Assembly: GCA_011109175.1 (NCBI GenBank)
Contig: RDEW01000002.1
Span: forward strand, 1,408,111 to 1,472,110
Reading direction: 5' to 3'
Length of the DNA: 64,000 bases
Source of the DNA: Dicyema japonicum
Taxonomy: Eukaryota; Dicyemida; Rhombozoa; Dicyemidae
The translations under genes and the position numbers were made by a program. Position 1 is the stretch's first letter. Every line of letters begins with the position of its first letter. Positions 32,690-44,374 of the stretch are shown here, one piece after another. The notes under the pieces were generated by a model. It ran no database searches. It saw only the letters and a list, made by a program, of their open reading frames with translations, and was not told the origin of the DNA.

Positions 32690-33965
32690 AGAAGAAATGG
32701 AAAACATACGGAGCGAGAGAAAATTTTTGAAAACAAATTTGAGAATATATAATGCATACAATCTCCAACAGGCAATCTCCAAGTCGGCCAATATATGCCT
32801 TGGAGTCCGAAATCATCACGCCCTAAAATTAAATCACCTCCCGAACGTGCCAGATATTGCAAAACATTGCAGAGAGCTACGGCTAAAAGCGGCAAACACG
32901 TCAGACGAGAGTGAAAAAAAAGCTTAATATCCAACAAAGGGAACTAAAATGGAAAATCAAAAAGATGAACAGAAAACACTCACGGGAAATTATTACATTT
33001 CTATTAAAAGATGTGGAATGCCTAAAAGACAATCAAGGATGTATGCGGCTTTGCGGCTGCTGCGGGTAAAGAAAGGACAAAACATCCTTCACATCAAAAA
33101 CAAAGATGGAAAATTTGTGGATAACCCGAAAGAAAAAGCAGAATTGATTGCACGACACTTCAAAACACTGTTGAATAAAGAAAATAATGACTTTCCCCCT
33201 TTCCAAGGAGAAGCAAAAGCGCTAAAAATCCCAATCACAGTGGAAGAGGTGGAATTAGCGATAAATAAACTGAAGAACAACAAGAGTGCTGGGCCGGACA
33301 ACATAAGCCCTGAGCTCCTAAAATATGGGCCAAAAAAACTTAGCGACACAATTGCAAAAACCCTAAATGCCGTCTTTGAAACTAATACCGATCTAGGACT
33401 TGGAAATGGATTATTAATACCCATACAAAAACCGAACAAATCAAAAGGACCAGTAGAAAATCTCCGCCCGATAATACTTCTGAATTCGATACGCAAGGTG
33501 CTGGCAAACATTGCACTAAGCCGGATGAAGGGTGTGGCGGATACCTACAGCAAGTTAAATTGGGTTCCGAGAAGGGAGGTCTACCACTGGTATCTACAAC
33601 AAGTGTATGTGTTCTTACATCAGCAAGGATGTGATAGATGCCTGGTGGAGGCTATTTGGGCATGTACTAAGAATGAACCCGGACGCACTCGCTAACGAAG
33701 CGATGGAAGATTACTTTGACAGTTGCGAAAAACCCTTCCGCGGACGACCTAGATCGACACTTCCGACAGCCCTAAACAAAGACTTAAATCGTGTGAGAAA
33801 AAATCTAAAGACGGGAGACGACCTGGACGAATTGAGATCACTCGCATTCGACAGAGGAAGATGGAAGAGATTAACTATAAATATTGTTTCTATAAGTGTT
33901 GGACATGCGGGATTATAAACATTATGACTTTCGTGAAAGTGCTTTAATAATAATAATAATATAAT
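32690..33965 (+). mobile_element. APE-type LINE with internal deletion and (TAA)n tail
   Basis: The frame from about 32,700 encodes the linker before the reverse transcriptase, then the 33,000-33,560 segment with KLKNNKSAGPDNISPELLKY, LGNGLLIPIQKPNKSKGP and ENLRPIILLNSIRKVLANIA. After about 33,590 the text jumps to the C-terminal end (WRLFGHVLRMNPDALANEAM, EDYFDSCEKPFRGRPRSTLP, KTGDDLDELRSLAFDRG). The central palm, including YADD, is missing. The element ends in TAA units at about 33,943-33,962. It belongs to the same family as 40.3-42.6 kb. Confidence 0.88.
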
Positions 33966-34109
33966 GCATACACAAACACGGTGTTGATGCACGATTCGGG
34001 TGGTGGATCTGTTAAACTCAAGATATAGGCAAATAAGTCATGGCAACCCCAAGAAAAAAGTGATTATTATTCTTCCACAAAAAAAAATTTTCACATTAAT
34101 TTAAAAAGT

Positions 34110-35246
34110 AATGTTGAAATCGAGAGGTCACGAGAAACTCTCCTTACTCGATGGTCATACAGCGTTCTTCTTTTTAAAAAATAGTATCGGCTTGCTTAAA
34201 CTCCTATATGCTCTCCGATGTTCTCCCTGCTTCAAACATAGTGACATCCTTCTGTCACTGGATCGGACATTGAGAAAATCAGCTGAATTGCTTCTAAACA
34301 TCCACTTTGATGTGCCGAGTTAGAACCAATACAAGCTTCCTACACGCCTCAGAGGAACAGGTCTCAGGTCGACGTTGGAGATCGCCTATCCAGCATATGT
34401 GTCATCGCTCTCAAGTGGAAGCCTTTTGATCCAAGATATGGTGTGAAACTGGTTTGGATATTCCAAACGATCCTTCGATGCAACGTGACTGGGATGATAT
34501 TTACTCCAAGAATATCTTCGACGTGCTAAAGTCTGAGGCCAACCAGCATTGTCTTGCATGCCTCGTGTCCGCCGCCAACCATGGGAGCTGAGCGTGGCTG
34601 GATGCACTCCCGTGTTCCTCCCTGGAGACCCTTTTGGACGATGACTGTATTCGGATTAAGATCGCACAACGTCTGGGAGTTGATGTTCGCGTCGAACACT
34701 AATGTCGCTGTGGAGGGATTGTCGATGCCAAAGGGCTGCATCCGCTCTCGTGCAAAAGGAGTGCGGGCAGAGCACCCCGCCATGCTGCTATGAACAACAT
34801 TGTCATGCGAGCTCTTCAAGCGGCAGGCTTTCCGGCAGTACTGGATTGGACCGCGGAGATGGGAAAAGACCGGATGGGTTAACTATATTTCCGTTCATTG
34901 AGGGAAAATCGCTTGTATGGGACTGCACTGTTGTGGATTTTTTCTCGAACTCGATGATACTCAGCTTGGCACAGTCTGCTGGATCGGCAGCCGATCTGGC
35001 CGTGAAAATCAAGGTTAAAAAATATGGCGAAATTGGAGACCGCTACCGTTTTGTACCGGTAGCAATCGAGAAGTCTGGTGCGGCCGGAAGTATTACAGCC
35101 TCTTTCCTAAAGGAAATCGGGGGAAAATTGGCCCACCGCAAGAAAGACGTGCGGGAAGCGGTCTGGCTGAGACAAAGAATTGATATCGCAGTTGTCCGCG
35201 AAAACGCTTACTCCGTAATTTCAGCAGCCGCTCTTTTCCTTAGTTA
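34110..35246 (+). mobile_element. R2-like LINE 3' half, well preserved endonuclease
   Basis: Thumb text near 34,140-34,330 (KLSLLDGHTAFFFLKNSIGL, CSPCFKHSDILLSLDRTLRK) is followed by a frameshifted finger region, then a long open frame from about 34,700. That frame holds LDRGDGKRPDGLTIFPFIEG, KSLVWDCTVVDFFSNS, KKYGEIGDRYRFVPVAIEKS, GSITASFLKEIGGKLAHRKK and LRQRIDIAVVRENAYSV, ending at TAA 35,245. RPD and WD are kept. The finger is shifted out of frame, so the copy is inactive. Its subfamily matches 30.3 and 55 kb. Confidence 0.87.
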
Positions 35247-35249
35247 ATA

Positions 35250-37463
35250 AATAATATTATATTGTTAATTAAATATTTAAAAATAAACAAGTTTTTATTA
35301 AAATAATCCGTTATTTTTTTCCCCTACAATCTTTGTATTTTTAATATCTTAAGATAAAATCTTAAGAAACTCGTAAAATTTTGTTAGAGTTTGTGGCATA
35401 AATTTAAAAATACCATTTTCCAATTCATTCATTGAAAATATGATTGTTTTGAATGTTGTCGACTCATAATCATCATTTCCGTCATAAAACGTTTTATCGT
35501 CTGTCTCTTCTTCTTGAATCACGTTGTGGACAATATTTTCGATCTGATTTTCTTCAATTGAATGAGCATTGTCGTGTTATTCTATTCTATGTTTATTTAT
35601 TTTCCGCCAACAATTTTCAATCACATTTCAAGAAATACTTGTCCTCGTATTTCCAACAACCGTTATTCCATGTCTCAGATTGATTTCATATAGGTTTTTT
35701 TGAAAATTAAGTTTTATTTCAACTAATTATATTTTTACTACTATTAAATAAATATTAAAAACATGTTGTTTACACGTTTTTTTGAATGCCATGTATTTTT
35801 AAGTCTTCTCTGTCTAAAGCAACATTAATCGTTAACAAATTTCCAAGAGAATTTCAATTATATAATAACCATGAGTTCTTTTGCATACTATGGTTAACGA
35901 CAGTGATGTGCCTCAAAAAAGCACTTTGTTAACCTTCACAGATCGTCCAGGAAACATAAAATTTCCGTTGGTAAGGATTTTTTGATGATATAGATAGATC
36001 GTTTGACAACATTTAGCCAACAATGAATCTGAAATTGGAAACTGGGATTTGAAGCTCTTCATAAATGTGACATTCCGTTAAACAAATTATCAATGCCTTT
36101 ATTGAAGACGAAGGAATTTTGTAACTTCTACGAAGAATGCATTGAAAAGTGAAAAAATGGTACAGAACTTATGCGCTATTTCGCATAACTATTCACATAT
36201 TCCAGCTTTTTCTTATATAGTAATTTATTACATAGAAATATATTACATTTTGAATGTAACGAGTGTATAATAGAGTACGCATATTCGACAGTTAGTGCAA
36301 TAGATTTTGGGAAAAATGAAACAGGGGTCAAAATATTTGGAGAAGAGAATTTTGGATAGTGACCTAACTAAAATTATTAATATGGAATGTAAAAATGTAT
36401 CTCCTGAAAATTATTCGTTCCTTCTAAATTGTCAGCCATTCTCGTAAAAGATGTTTTTCGCAATTCAAGAGTTTTTTGAGTACAAACAGAAACTTTTGTA
36501 CACGAAATCTGGAAAATTACGTATTGTCCATTTTCAATAAATAATCTTTAAAACAACATTTGTCTTTTATTGTTTACAAGTTTAAATTGATAATAAATAA
36601 AATTAAGTTTTTTTTAATTTTAAGTTTAAAAAAATATTTGCTTTAATTATTACACAATTGAGGGGTTGTGTGCTATGTTGCTTTGATTTCAAATTTGGTT
36701 TCTCGTTTAATTTACTTTCTCGAACGGGCGTACCCCCTTCGGTTGTCACAATATAGATGATATCAAGTTATCCACAGGGACCGACTTTTGTTGTACTCAC
36801 GCTCTCATTTTATTTGTGGGATCATCTCATATGCGTGTATTTGATTGTTTATAGAAAGTGCTCGCGATGCTGTTTCAACACTATGTTCCCTGCAGTAACC
36901 AACAAGGAGTGATATTATTCTGGAAATTGAACAGGAATGATTGCTTCCTTAGATTAAATAATTGTTAATATCTTCATAATACCATTGATCAGTCTAATAG
37001 CTAGAACGTGATTTAATAACGTGGTTGAGTTTTGCATCACAATGATTATGATCCTCTTCTGTAAGTTACCCTTTAAGACATTGATCTTATATTCCAGGAC
37101 CCAAGGTATCGATGACCATCCATTCTATGAAGTTTAACTTGGCAGTATATTAGTAGCATATCCAGTTGTTTCAGCAAATATCAACCCGTCGGATTCCTTC
37201 ACAGCTATATATGCGGTAGCTGGATTGTCCCCATTCTCCTAATTGATAGTTTAGTGTCGTGAGTCCCTAAGGGATAAAAAAAGAGATCCCCTATAGAATC
37301 ACTCGAATAAAGTGCACTCCCTTCGTATTGACAATTTTTTAGTAAGGTGGTAGGATCAAAGTCAACTTTCTAGAAAGAAGTTATACACCCCATCGCATCC
37401 ACTTTCCTCTACTTTGACAAATTAATTCACTCAAAGATCCTTTCCTTCGTGAACTCCCCAAAA
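35250..37463. other. AT-rich, no gene recognised
   Basis: Mostly very AT-rich. A plus frame from an ATG at 36,317 (MKQGSKYLEKRILDSDLTKI) is short and unrecognised. Nothing else stands out on either strand. Confidence 0.4.
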
Positions 37464-39200
37464 TCTCAGAAAAGAGAATAGATGGAGACCCTAGTTCCGA
37501 AAGGAAATAGACATAACATAATGCGAAGAATAAAAACAAAAAACAAAATTTTCAGTGCATTATGAATTTTGTATTTGATAATCACTTCAATGGTAAGTGT
37601 GAGGGACAAATAATTATTCGACTGACATCTGAATGAGGAATTGCTACTTTTAATGTCATAAAAATTGAGAGGATTCAGGCAGGTTGTGAAACGTCAATTA
37701 ATAATATATGGCAAATATAGTATCTTGTGCGAATGACGGACATTTGCTATAGTTGGCAAACAGATTATTGACATTTTATAGCAAATCCGTCCAAACACGT
37801 AAACTTCCCAAAAAATTTCTATAAAAATTGTATTTTATAAATTAAAAACCGTTTTTTTTCAAATCAATTAGATCAATCTGCCATGTGCCATGATACATTT
37901 AGAGTATTAGTCTTGATGTCTTTCAGTGAAACTGTCTATTCCAATGTGGATTAAATTGTTAAGAATTTAACTAGGTACTGCATTTTTAACAACTCTTTAG
38001 TGACGAAACTAAGATGATGGATATGTTGAACTATCTTAATTATTTTAAAAACCTTAAAAAGAAAAATAATGAAAGCCTTCCTGTGGTTCACAGTGGAGGA
38101 ACCGATATTACTCAGGGACATTCAGTAAGGTTTTAGGTTACCTATAGACCAGAATCTGAGTGAATTTGGAATGAAAAAATATGTTTTCATTTTCTCAATG
38201 TCTTCTCCCGAGAAAAAATTCTGTGGAAATGTCCATAGAAGTCTCAGGGGGTCGTTCTGGAGACTAATGAATATGTGGAAGACTGCACCCATTTGATTTC
38301 AGGTTCACTCTCCTCCAATATAAACTCTGTCGTGCATGTCCGGAGGAAAGTGGATTCTCAAAATTTCTTTCGTATTTGAATGCCAATCCGCCTTGTTTAT
38401 TATTGATGTATGTTATTGATTTCATGAGAATTGATTCACCAGTTGTGAAATCCTTTGAAATATTGAACGAGGACGAGCATACTGATAAATCGTCAGTCTG
38501 ATCTCTCCAAGAATTGAGAGATATAATCTCAAGATTGCAGGAGCTTAGTGCTATCCTGGGAATGGATAAACCTGGCAATGGAGATCCCAGGTCATTTAAA
38601 AAGTAATCAACGAGAGGTCTGAAGATAGTTTTGGTGAATTCCCGATCCTAGGGAAAAGGCATCGTGATCTGGCACTACTTTCGACGACCACCAAGGTTGA
38701 CGTTTTAATGGTCAACGAGACAAAAGTGAAGAAGACTCAAACTCACACTATGGACGGATACTACTCGATAAATATACTATGGGAAGACGGTGCTATGGGT
38801 GGCACGGAAACTTCCCTTTCTACCGTGATGACTTACAAGTACGGAATCCTAACATCATCTCGGCCTCACAGTGCGAATTCGTGTCTATTGAAGTACGTTT
38901 CTGCGGATGATGGATAAATATAGGGGGTATATATTCGAAGGACATAAGGGACTGTTTACAGACATTAACAAATTCTTTGAGCAAAATGCGATGGCTATAC
39001 AAGTGGGTGACCTAAATACTAAGAACGTGAGTTACGGGTGCTACAAAATCAATGCAGATAAACGACTACTGAAGATCTTAGCCGAGAATGATGGCCTTGA
39101 AGTCATGAGCCAAACCACTTCTCTCACCATGGCGGAGACATGCTTGGAGTGTTCTTATCGCAACTACACGCATGTGGGATATCTGAAGTGACCATATTCA
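37464..39200 (+). mobile_element. APE-type LINE 5' region, arm B of the inverted repeat
   Basis: Inverted copy of 7,219-8,883. Non-coding 5' sequence runs to about 38,460, then a helical linker (LQELRDIISRLQELSAILGM), then the AP-endonuclease: KRHRDLALLSTTTKVDVLMV, NETKVKK, YRDDLQ, VGDLNTKNVSYGCYKINADK. Unlike arm A it continues beyond the shared breakpoint at about 39,122. It is then broken by an antisense LINE and resumes near 40,336. A stop after the linker and several frameshifts show decay. Confidence 0.85.
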
Positions 39201-39439
39201 CCAAGAACGTGCCTTGAACATGAAACCGGATATCATCGAGATGTTTCCATTAAATACAACATATCTCACATATACTGAAAACACTATCGGCAATTTTTGT
39301 CTCAAGAACCTTCGTAGATGGATGAAAATACCTACGACAAGCCATGAGACGTGATCTATCAGACCTAATTCTGTCATACTTACGACTGTATGGAATGAAA
39401 ACAACTTTAAAAAGAGTATCAATCCTACATATATAATAA

Positions 39440-40335
39440 TTGATCTAATTATTATTATTACCCCCAGGATCACTGGGTCAAAGAGAAAGAAATAAAAGTT
39501 CTCATCTAACTAAGTGATCCCAGACCGACAAAGGTGAGGACGAGTCCGGTGGGGTCGAGAATCCTGAACAGCTCTTCTCATTAGACATGGCATCGGATCA
39601 AAATTTCTGTATGATTGTAGATAATTCGATAGTATATGGAATAGAGGGCAGCTCGGTAGAATAGTCTCCTTTAATAGTTTCCGTTGTAGTTCGATTAAAA
39701 AGTTTTCAATGGGTTGAATATTGTGATCTGGTCCAATTAACTTTATTGCAGTCTCCTCGATTGCAGATAATTTCAATGAGGAAGATCGTGACATTTTCAT
39801 TGCCCATGAAGGACTTGCATACGTCATCGTTGGTCGGATGAATTGTTTGTAAATCGTTGCAAGGACACCAGTTTGATCTCTAAGTGATTTTCAGGGCACT
39901 TTTAAAATTCTCATTTTTTTCAGAGCAGAAGTTACTTTGTTTTCAACATGCCGGATAAAGATGAGTCCCTGATCAATGGTTACTTTCATAATCTTTGGTG
40001 TTTTGTTAATAGAGATAGCTTCGTTCTTCATAAAGACTTTTGGTTCGATACAGAGCTGTCTCTTGTAGGTAATAAACAGTGTTACAATGGACTTTGCTGC
40101 CTATGTGTCGAGTCTCCCCTTCGAGAGCCATAGTTCCAAGTTGTCGAGCATTTGTTGAGCCAACTGAGTCGCTAATTGTATGCTTCTGTTCTTGGAAGCA
40201 AGAATGATATCGTCGGCATAGGAAAGGATTAGACAGTTTTCATTACAGGTTTGTGGCATGTCGTTTATGTAGAGATTGAAAGTTGGAGTGATAGTGAGGA
40301 GCCTCGTCATAAAACGACATGGACTGGGCAACGAC
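39440..40335 (-). mobile_element. CR1/Jockey-type LINE 3' end inserted into the APE LINE
   Basis: Minus-strand text: LYINDMPQTCNENCLILSYA with the YADD box, DDIILASKNRSIQLATQLAQ, NLELWLSKGRLD, then the tail MTYASPSWAMKMSRSSSLKL with AIEETAIKLIGPDHN. It ends in TAA units (TAATTATTATTATTAC on the plus strand, near 39,448). The host APE-domain frame before and after this block joins sensibly, so this is a nested 5'-truncated insertion. Confidence 0.85.
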
Positions 40336-42640
40336 TTCTACCTCCAAAGACTCTATTAACATTTTCAATCAAATCGACTACATCATCTGTCGAGTCAATG
40401 AAAAATCACTCCTACGTGACTCAAGGTCTTACGGAGGTGCAGCTATCGACAGTGATCACAAGATAGTCTCTGCCAAGTTCACAATGAGGACTTTGACTGA
40501 CCTAATAAGAAGAGAGCCAAACGTAGATGTAAGAAGAAGCTATAAAATGGAACAATTTTGTTACTCTACATCGATCAGAGACAACTACCAAATATCAATT
40601 ACGAAATTTCTCGAAACCTTGATCCCGGACTTTTTCTCCAAGAGGCACTGGGCGGAGACAATGGAAGGGATCTTCTCGGCAGCAAATGGGAATATCGAAC
40701 CTGGTCCCCAGCACTGTTTAAAAAATGTATACATCCAGATGTTCCCGCCCTTATTAAAGAACAAAGGGAACTAAGATTACAACTGGAAAATACTTCTGAT
40801 CCGGACAGGAAACAATTCTCGAAGTCTAGAAGAAGATCCATCCAGAAAACCATAAAGATTTTGAATAAGAAGCACGCCATTAACCTACTTGATTTAAGAG
40901 CTGCATAGGTTGAACAGTTAAAAGACTCATCAAAAATATTCACTGCAATCCGTCTGCTCAACAGAAGAAAACAAACGAACAAACTCAAACTCCATGAGGA
41001 GAATGGAAGACAACAAATCCCAAAGATCAGGCTGAATATTTGCGTCGTATTTCGAGATATATTAACTGTCCGCGGAGAAATATCTGATCATACTTGTGGA
41101 TACGCCACCCAACTTGATAAAGCTATCACACCTGGCAAAATCTCAAATGCAATGGTCAAACTTAAGAATGGTCGCTCCCCTGGACCGAATGGAATCAATT
41201 CAGAACTTGTCAAATATAGGCCACCTGCACTAACAGACAAGTTGCCAAAACTACTCAACTCTATGTTTATAAAAAAAGAATACCCAGCTCTTGGATCCGG
41301 ACTATTAATACCAATACAAAAACCTAACAAGCATGCTGGGCCTGTTGAAAACCTACGTCCAATAATCCTGCTAAACACCTTAAGGAAACTTCTGGCATTA
41401 GTTACGTTGAACCGAATCAGAGAACAAGTGGACAACTATCTATCCTCTAGTCACAGTGGATTCAGGACAGGAAGATCCACTGCAGATGTAGTATGGAGCC
41501 ACAAGTGGCGCTGCGCTATCAACCAGAGATTTGAAAGTGCAACGACAGTCCTGGGAATAGACCTTTCTAGGGCCTTTGACACGGTCCGTCGTGGTCTACT
41601 TCTCAAGATACTGAAACAATTCTTGGACCCAGATTCTGTCAATATGATCAGAGTGTTCCTATCTAACATGAAGCTCAGAGTGTGGTCGGTAAGACGTTAT
41701 CCCGTGAATTTACGTGCAATGTTGGTACTCCCCCCCTGCTATTTGTCATATATCTGGAGGCGGCATTACGAGATCTTCGGAAGTTCTATGATGGCAACAT
41801 CGTCGAAATTGCCTTATGCGGACGACGTCGACGTTGTGTCAGAGACAAATCGGCCACTTCGACTCCTCGAGCTGGCCCCTGCTGAACTGAACCGATGGTT
41901 CCTTGGAATGAACATCGCAAAAACTGACATTTGGAAATCAGGAGAATGGAAAGCAGATCAAGTGAAACATGGCGAAAAACAAACAAACTTGGCTCTTTAC
42001 TTGGAGACAGTCAAGATATTGCCAGAAGGAAAGCCCTCGCTTGGGTAACGATGAACAAGTTGAAGAAAGTGGATTGCAAACGACGATCTTGCAAATCACT
42101 TCGTTTGAGACTGTATAAGTTTTTGTCAAGTCGATCCTAATGTACAATTCATCGACCTGGGGAACGTCCAAAACCGAACAACTTGGACTAGACTCTTTCC
42201 ATCGAAGACAACTTAGATCCCTACTAGGACTGAACTGGCCAGCAAGAATAAAATGGAATCGCTGTACAAGAGCACGGTCCACTGTATCTCGAAATTGCTG
42301 ATATGCGCTAGAGGCTATTTGGACATGTCTTGCGTATGGACTTGAACGCTCCAGCAAACATGACAATGGAGGACTACTTTATGAAAAAAGGGCCGTGTCT
42401 TCGTGGACTCCGGCGTATTACACTACCTGAAACACTTGACGGAGATCTAAAGCTCGTGAACAAACGTCTAAGAAGTGGAGACGACTTGGACGAGTTGAGG
42501 AAAATCTCCTACGATCGAGGAGGTTGAAAAAAGTTGGTTCGGAAGATTGTTTCGAATGCTGCACGAGTGAAATTATAACTATTATGATTTTACAAATGTT
42601 GCTTATAATAATAATTATACCCTCATCACTTGAAGACCTT
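40336..42640 (+). mobile_element. APE-type LINE, end of endonuclease through reverse transcriptase to 3' end
   Basis: It resumes with NQIDYIICRVNEKSLLRDSR and SYGGAAIDSDHKIVSAKF (C-terminal endonuclease strands with the SDH motif). The linker follows, then a 298-residue open frame (41,152-42,048) with NGRSPGPNGINSELVKY, GSGLLIPIQKPNKHAGPVEN, HSGFRTGRSTADVVWSHK, GIDLSRAFDTVRRGLL and PYADDVDVVSETNRP (YADD box). The GxxQGDS segment is frameshifted. The C-terminal region follows in pieces (FHRRQLRSLLGLNWPARIKW, FGHVLRMDLNAPANMTMEDY, GDDLDELRKISYDRGG). The 3' end has TAATAA units near 42,605. This is the most complete APE LINE here, although it is inactive. Confidence 0.9.
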
Positions 42641-42845
42641 ATCCGACAAAATGGAAAGGGATTTGCTACCCTGTGCAAGCAGTGCAACTATCAACAATAC
42701 ACAGCCACGACGTGTCTTATGAGAAGGGTATACTTCACCCCTCACCAATTCCTATTCCCGAAACCACCCCACCCCAGAGAAGTTGTGTTGGATCCCAGAA
42801 GGCGCACGAGGAAAAAATGAGAATTCTGATTGAGGCCTTCGAGAT
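42640..42845 (+). repeat. LINE 3'-end sequence related to 61.2 kb
   Basis: A block with SSLEDLIRQNGK in one frame and, further on, CACCCCACCCCAGAGAAG and TTGGATCCCAGAAGGC matches the CR1-type LINE tail at 61,180-61,320 on the other strand. It is probably the 3' tail of a second LINE family lying directly after the APE LINE. Confidence 0.6.
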
Positions 42846-43117
42846 CACTTTATTAATTTAGTAATTAAATTAACTATTGGTGTTCTCTGGTTAATAATAA
42901 TATTCCTATATAGATCACACAAACGAGAGTTATATGGTCTTGCTACGGGCAGATGCTTTCGTAAAATAAACCATTCGCCTGTTTTTTTAACAAAAACCTC
43001 GAATGGGATTGGATCTGTTGCAGAACTGGAAAACGTTTGGTAACTGATTAAAAATTCTTCGTACATGTTCGGTTCAATATGTTGGGTATATAAGGAACTC
43101 AGCTGTGAGAAACTCAT
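42845..43117 (-). CDS. hypothetical protein, 90 residues
   Basis: An uninterrupted minus-strand ORF from an ATG at 43,117 to a TAA at 42,845-42,847. Text includes MSFSQLSSLYTQHIEPNMYE, DPIPFEVFVKKTGEWFILRK and LPVARPYNSRLCDLYRNI. Composition is balanced. DPIPFEVFVKKTG faintly resembles the NPTPFEELVRKTG motif in the CR1-type LINE tail at 20.0 kb, so a LINE origin is possible. Otherwise it could be a single-exon host gene divergent from the gene at 43,237, with about 120 bp between the starts. Confidence 0.45.
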   Translation of the reverse strand: MSFSQLSSLYTQHIEPNMYEEFLISYQTFSSSATDPIPFEVFVKKTGEWFILRKHLPVARPYNSRLCDLYRNIIINQRTPIVNLITKLIK

Positions 43118-43236
43118 TTTATCTTTATTTCAATATTTATTTATCAAAATAGTTATTATTTTGATGATATAATATTGATTATTACATAAATAGTCTATAT
43201 AAATGAACGATTTTGTACATATTCTGTGAATTAACC

Positions 43237-43512
43237 ATGGATGATCAAACATATTATTGCCAAAATTGCAATGTGCCCGTCCGAGATTGTTTCTGCGATG
43301 ACAGAACAATGTCAGTAGTGGAGGATCATTGTCGAACGTGTAATGTGCCAATTCGAGATGTTTCTCGTGATGACAGAACAATGTCAGTAGTGGAGGATCA
43401 TTGTCGAACATCTCTGTTTTTGATACACCCTCGGGATTTGGAACACTTCGAAAATTTTATTAGAAAATTAATAAATCCTTACAAAAAAGACCTCGTTTTG
43501 GAACACTTATAA
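43237..43512 (+). CDS. small cysteine-rich protein with a duplicated 24-residue unit
   Basis: A single-exon ORF of 91 residues. It opens with MDDQTYYCQNCNVPVRDCFC. A 24-residue unit beginning CNVP and ending DHCRT is repeated twice in tandem (nucleotides 43,267-43,338 and 43,339-43,410, 72 nt each). The second copy has lost the two cysteines of CFC (it reads VSR). The tail is helical and basic (HFENFIRKLINPYKKDLVLE). The N-terminal pattern CxxCN-x4-DCxC could bind a metal ion. The same pattern opens the product at 58,867-59,265, so the two seem related. No family is recognised and function is unknown. Confidence 0.6.
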   Translation: MDDQTYYCQNCNVPVRDCFCDDRTMSVVEDHCRTCNVPIRDVSRDDRTMSVVEDHCRTSLFLIHPRDLEHFENFIRKLINPYKKDLVLEHL

Positions 43513-43604
43513 TTATTTTAATTTAAAATTAAATTTTACAGTTTTTATATTTTACTACAATTAATTTTTAAATCACGTGCAGATTTTTGTTCATTTTTTT
43601 GTTT

Positions 43605-43925
43605 GTCTTAAAGTTATCTACACCTTTTATGGGCTTAAACTACAATACAAAAGTTGAAATTGCTGAACTTCTTTCAAAAAAGGAGCATTCAATTCGAAAA
43701 CTCGCGAGAATGTTTGACACGGAACAATCTCTAGAATCAAGAGAAACATTGTTCCATTCACAAAAAATGGACAGATTTATTCAAATGCAGAGACTTTAGA
43801 GTCAGTCACTATTGAAACGCATAAACTTTTGGATTCAAAAGTGTTGGATGTATTTCAACTTAAAAGTCTTAGTATGGCTGACTGGATCCGTAAAGTTTCG
43901 TCGAATCCTAAATTATACGTCTAAC
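43605..43925 (+). mobile_element. Tigger/CENP-B-like helix-turn-helix remnant
   Basis: Plus-strand text reads LNYNTKVEIAELLSKKEHSI, then RKLARMFDTEQSLESRE, fitting the N-terminal helix-turn-helix of pogo/Tigger transposases (K..I...L...ESIRKLAK.F..S.S.....). The continuation is frameshifted (SVKFRR near 43,895). No catalytic domain follows. Confidence 0.5.
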
Positions 43926-43929
43926 TTAT

Positions 43930-44374
43930 TTATTTGCTTATTAACCCCATTTTTGGAAGCCCAACAAAAATAGTCACTACTAATTAATCCAAGGAAGGAA
44001 CCCAAGGGAGAACATCTGCTTGTGTCGACCAAATCCATCCTCCAATAGTCCATTACACCCTTCCGCTTCCGAGAGAGGTGGAGAACTAGGTCCGCCCTCT
44101 TCCATTTCGTCGCACGTTTTACTGCCGCGGACATCACTTTATTCTTTAGCGAGAGAGTTTTTCATAATGGTAAATCTTCACCAGGGATTTAGACAGGAAG
44201 AAAGGTCGAAGATCTTTTAAACAACTGCGCGTCGTGCAGAAGGACCCGTCGTCTCCCGGGTGGGATCTGTTTGACGAGAATTGACGTCTAATATATCTAA
44301 TTAACATTTTTATTATCGATTGATCTGTAAAATAGTTTCCATTAACAGCGTTTGAAATATTTCTATAACAGAAA
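43930..44374. other. spacer with unassigned minus-strand coding-like text
   Basis: Minus-strand frames read SAAVKRATKWKRADLVLHLS with RKRKGVMDYWRMDLVDTS (44,140-44,010), followed by unassigned sequence. The first 100 bases of the window share parts of this block (AGTGATGTCCGC and TTCTCCACCTCTCT), so it may be a dispersed repeat. It lies upstream of the WD40 gene and may include its promoter. Confidence 0.3.

Noticed and set aside
33089-33511. Minus-strand ORF of 140 residues
   Set aside because: Antisense to the reverse-transcriptase segment with the GPDNISPELL and LRPIILLN motifs.
36661-37460. Possible promoter or gene in the AT-rich gap
   Set aside because: No coherent frame, splice set or conserved motif on either strand.
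40599-40988. Minus-strand ORF of 129 residues
   Set aside because: Antisense to the APE LINE linker region, whose plus-strand text is coherent.
43130-43411. Minus-strand ORF with an apparent repeat (FDNDPPLLTLFCH)
   Set aside because: Its repeat is the reverse of the 72-nt duplication. The plus-strand frame shares its N-terminal motif with a second locus, so the plus strand is preferred.
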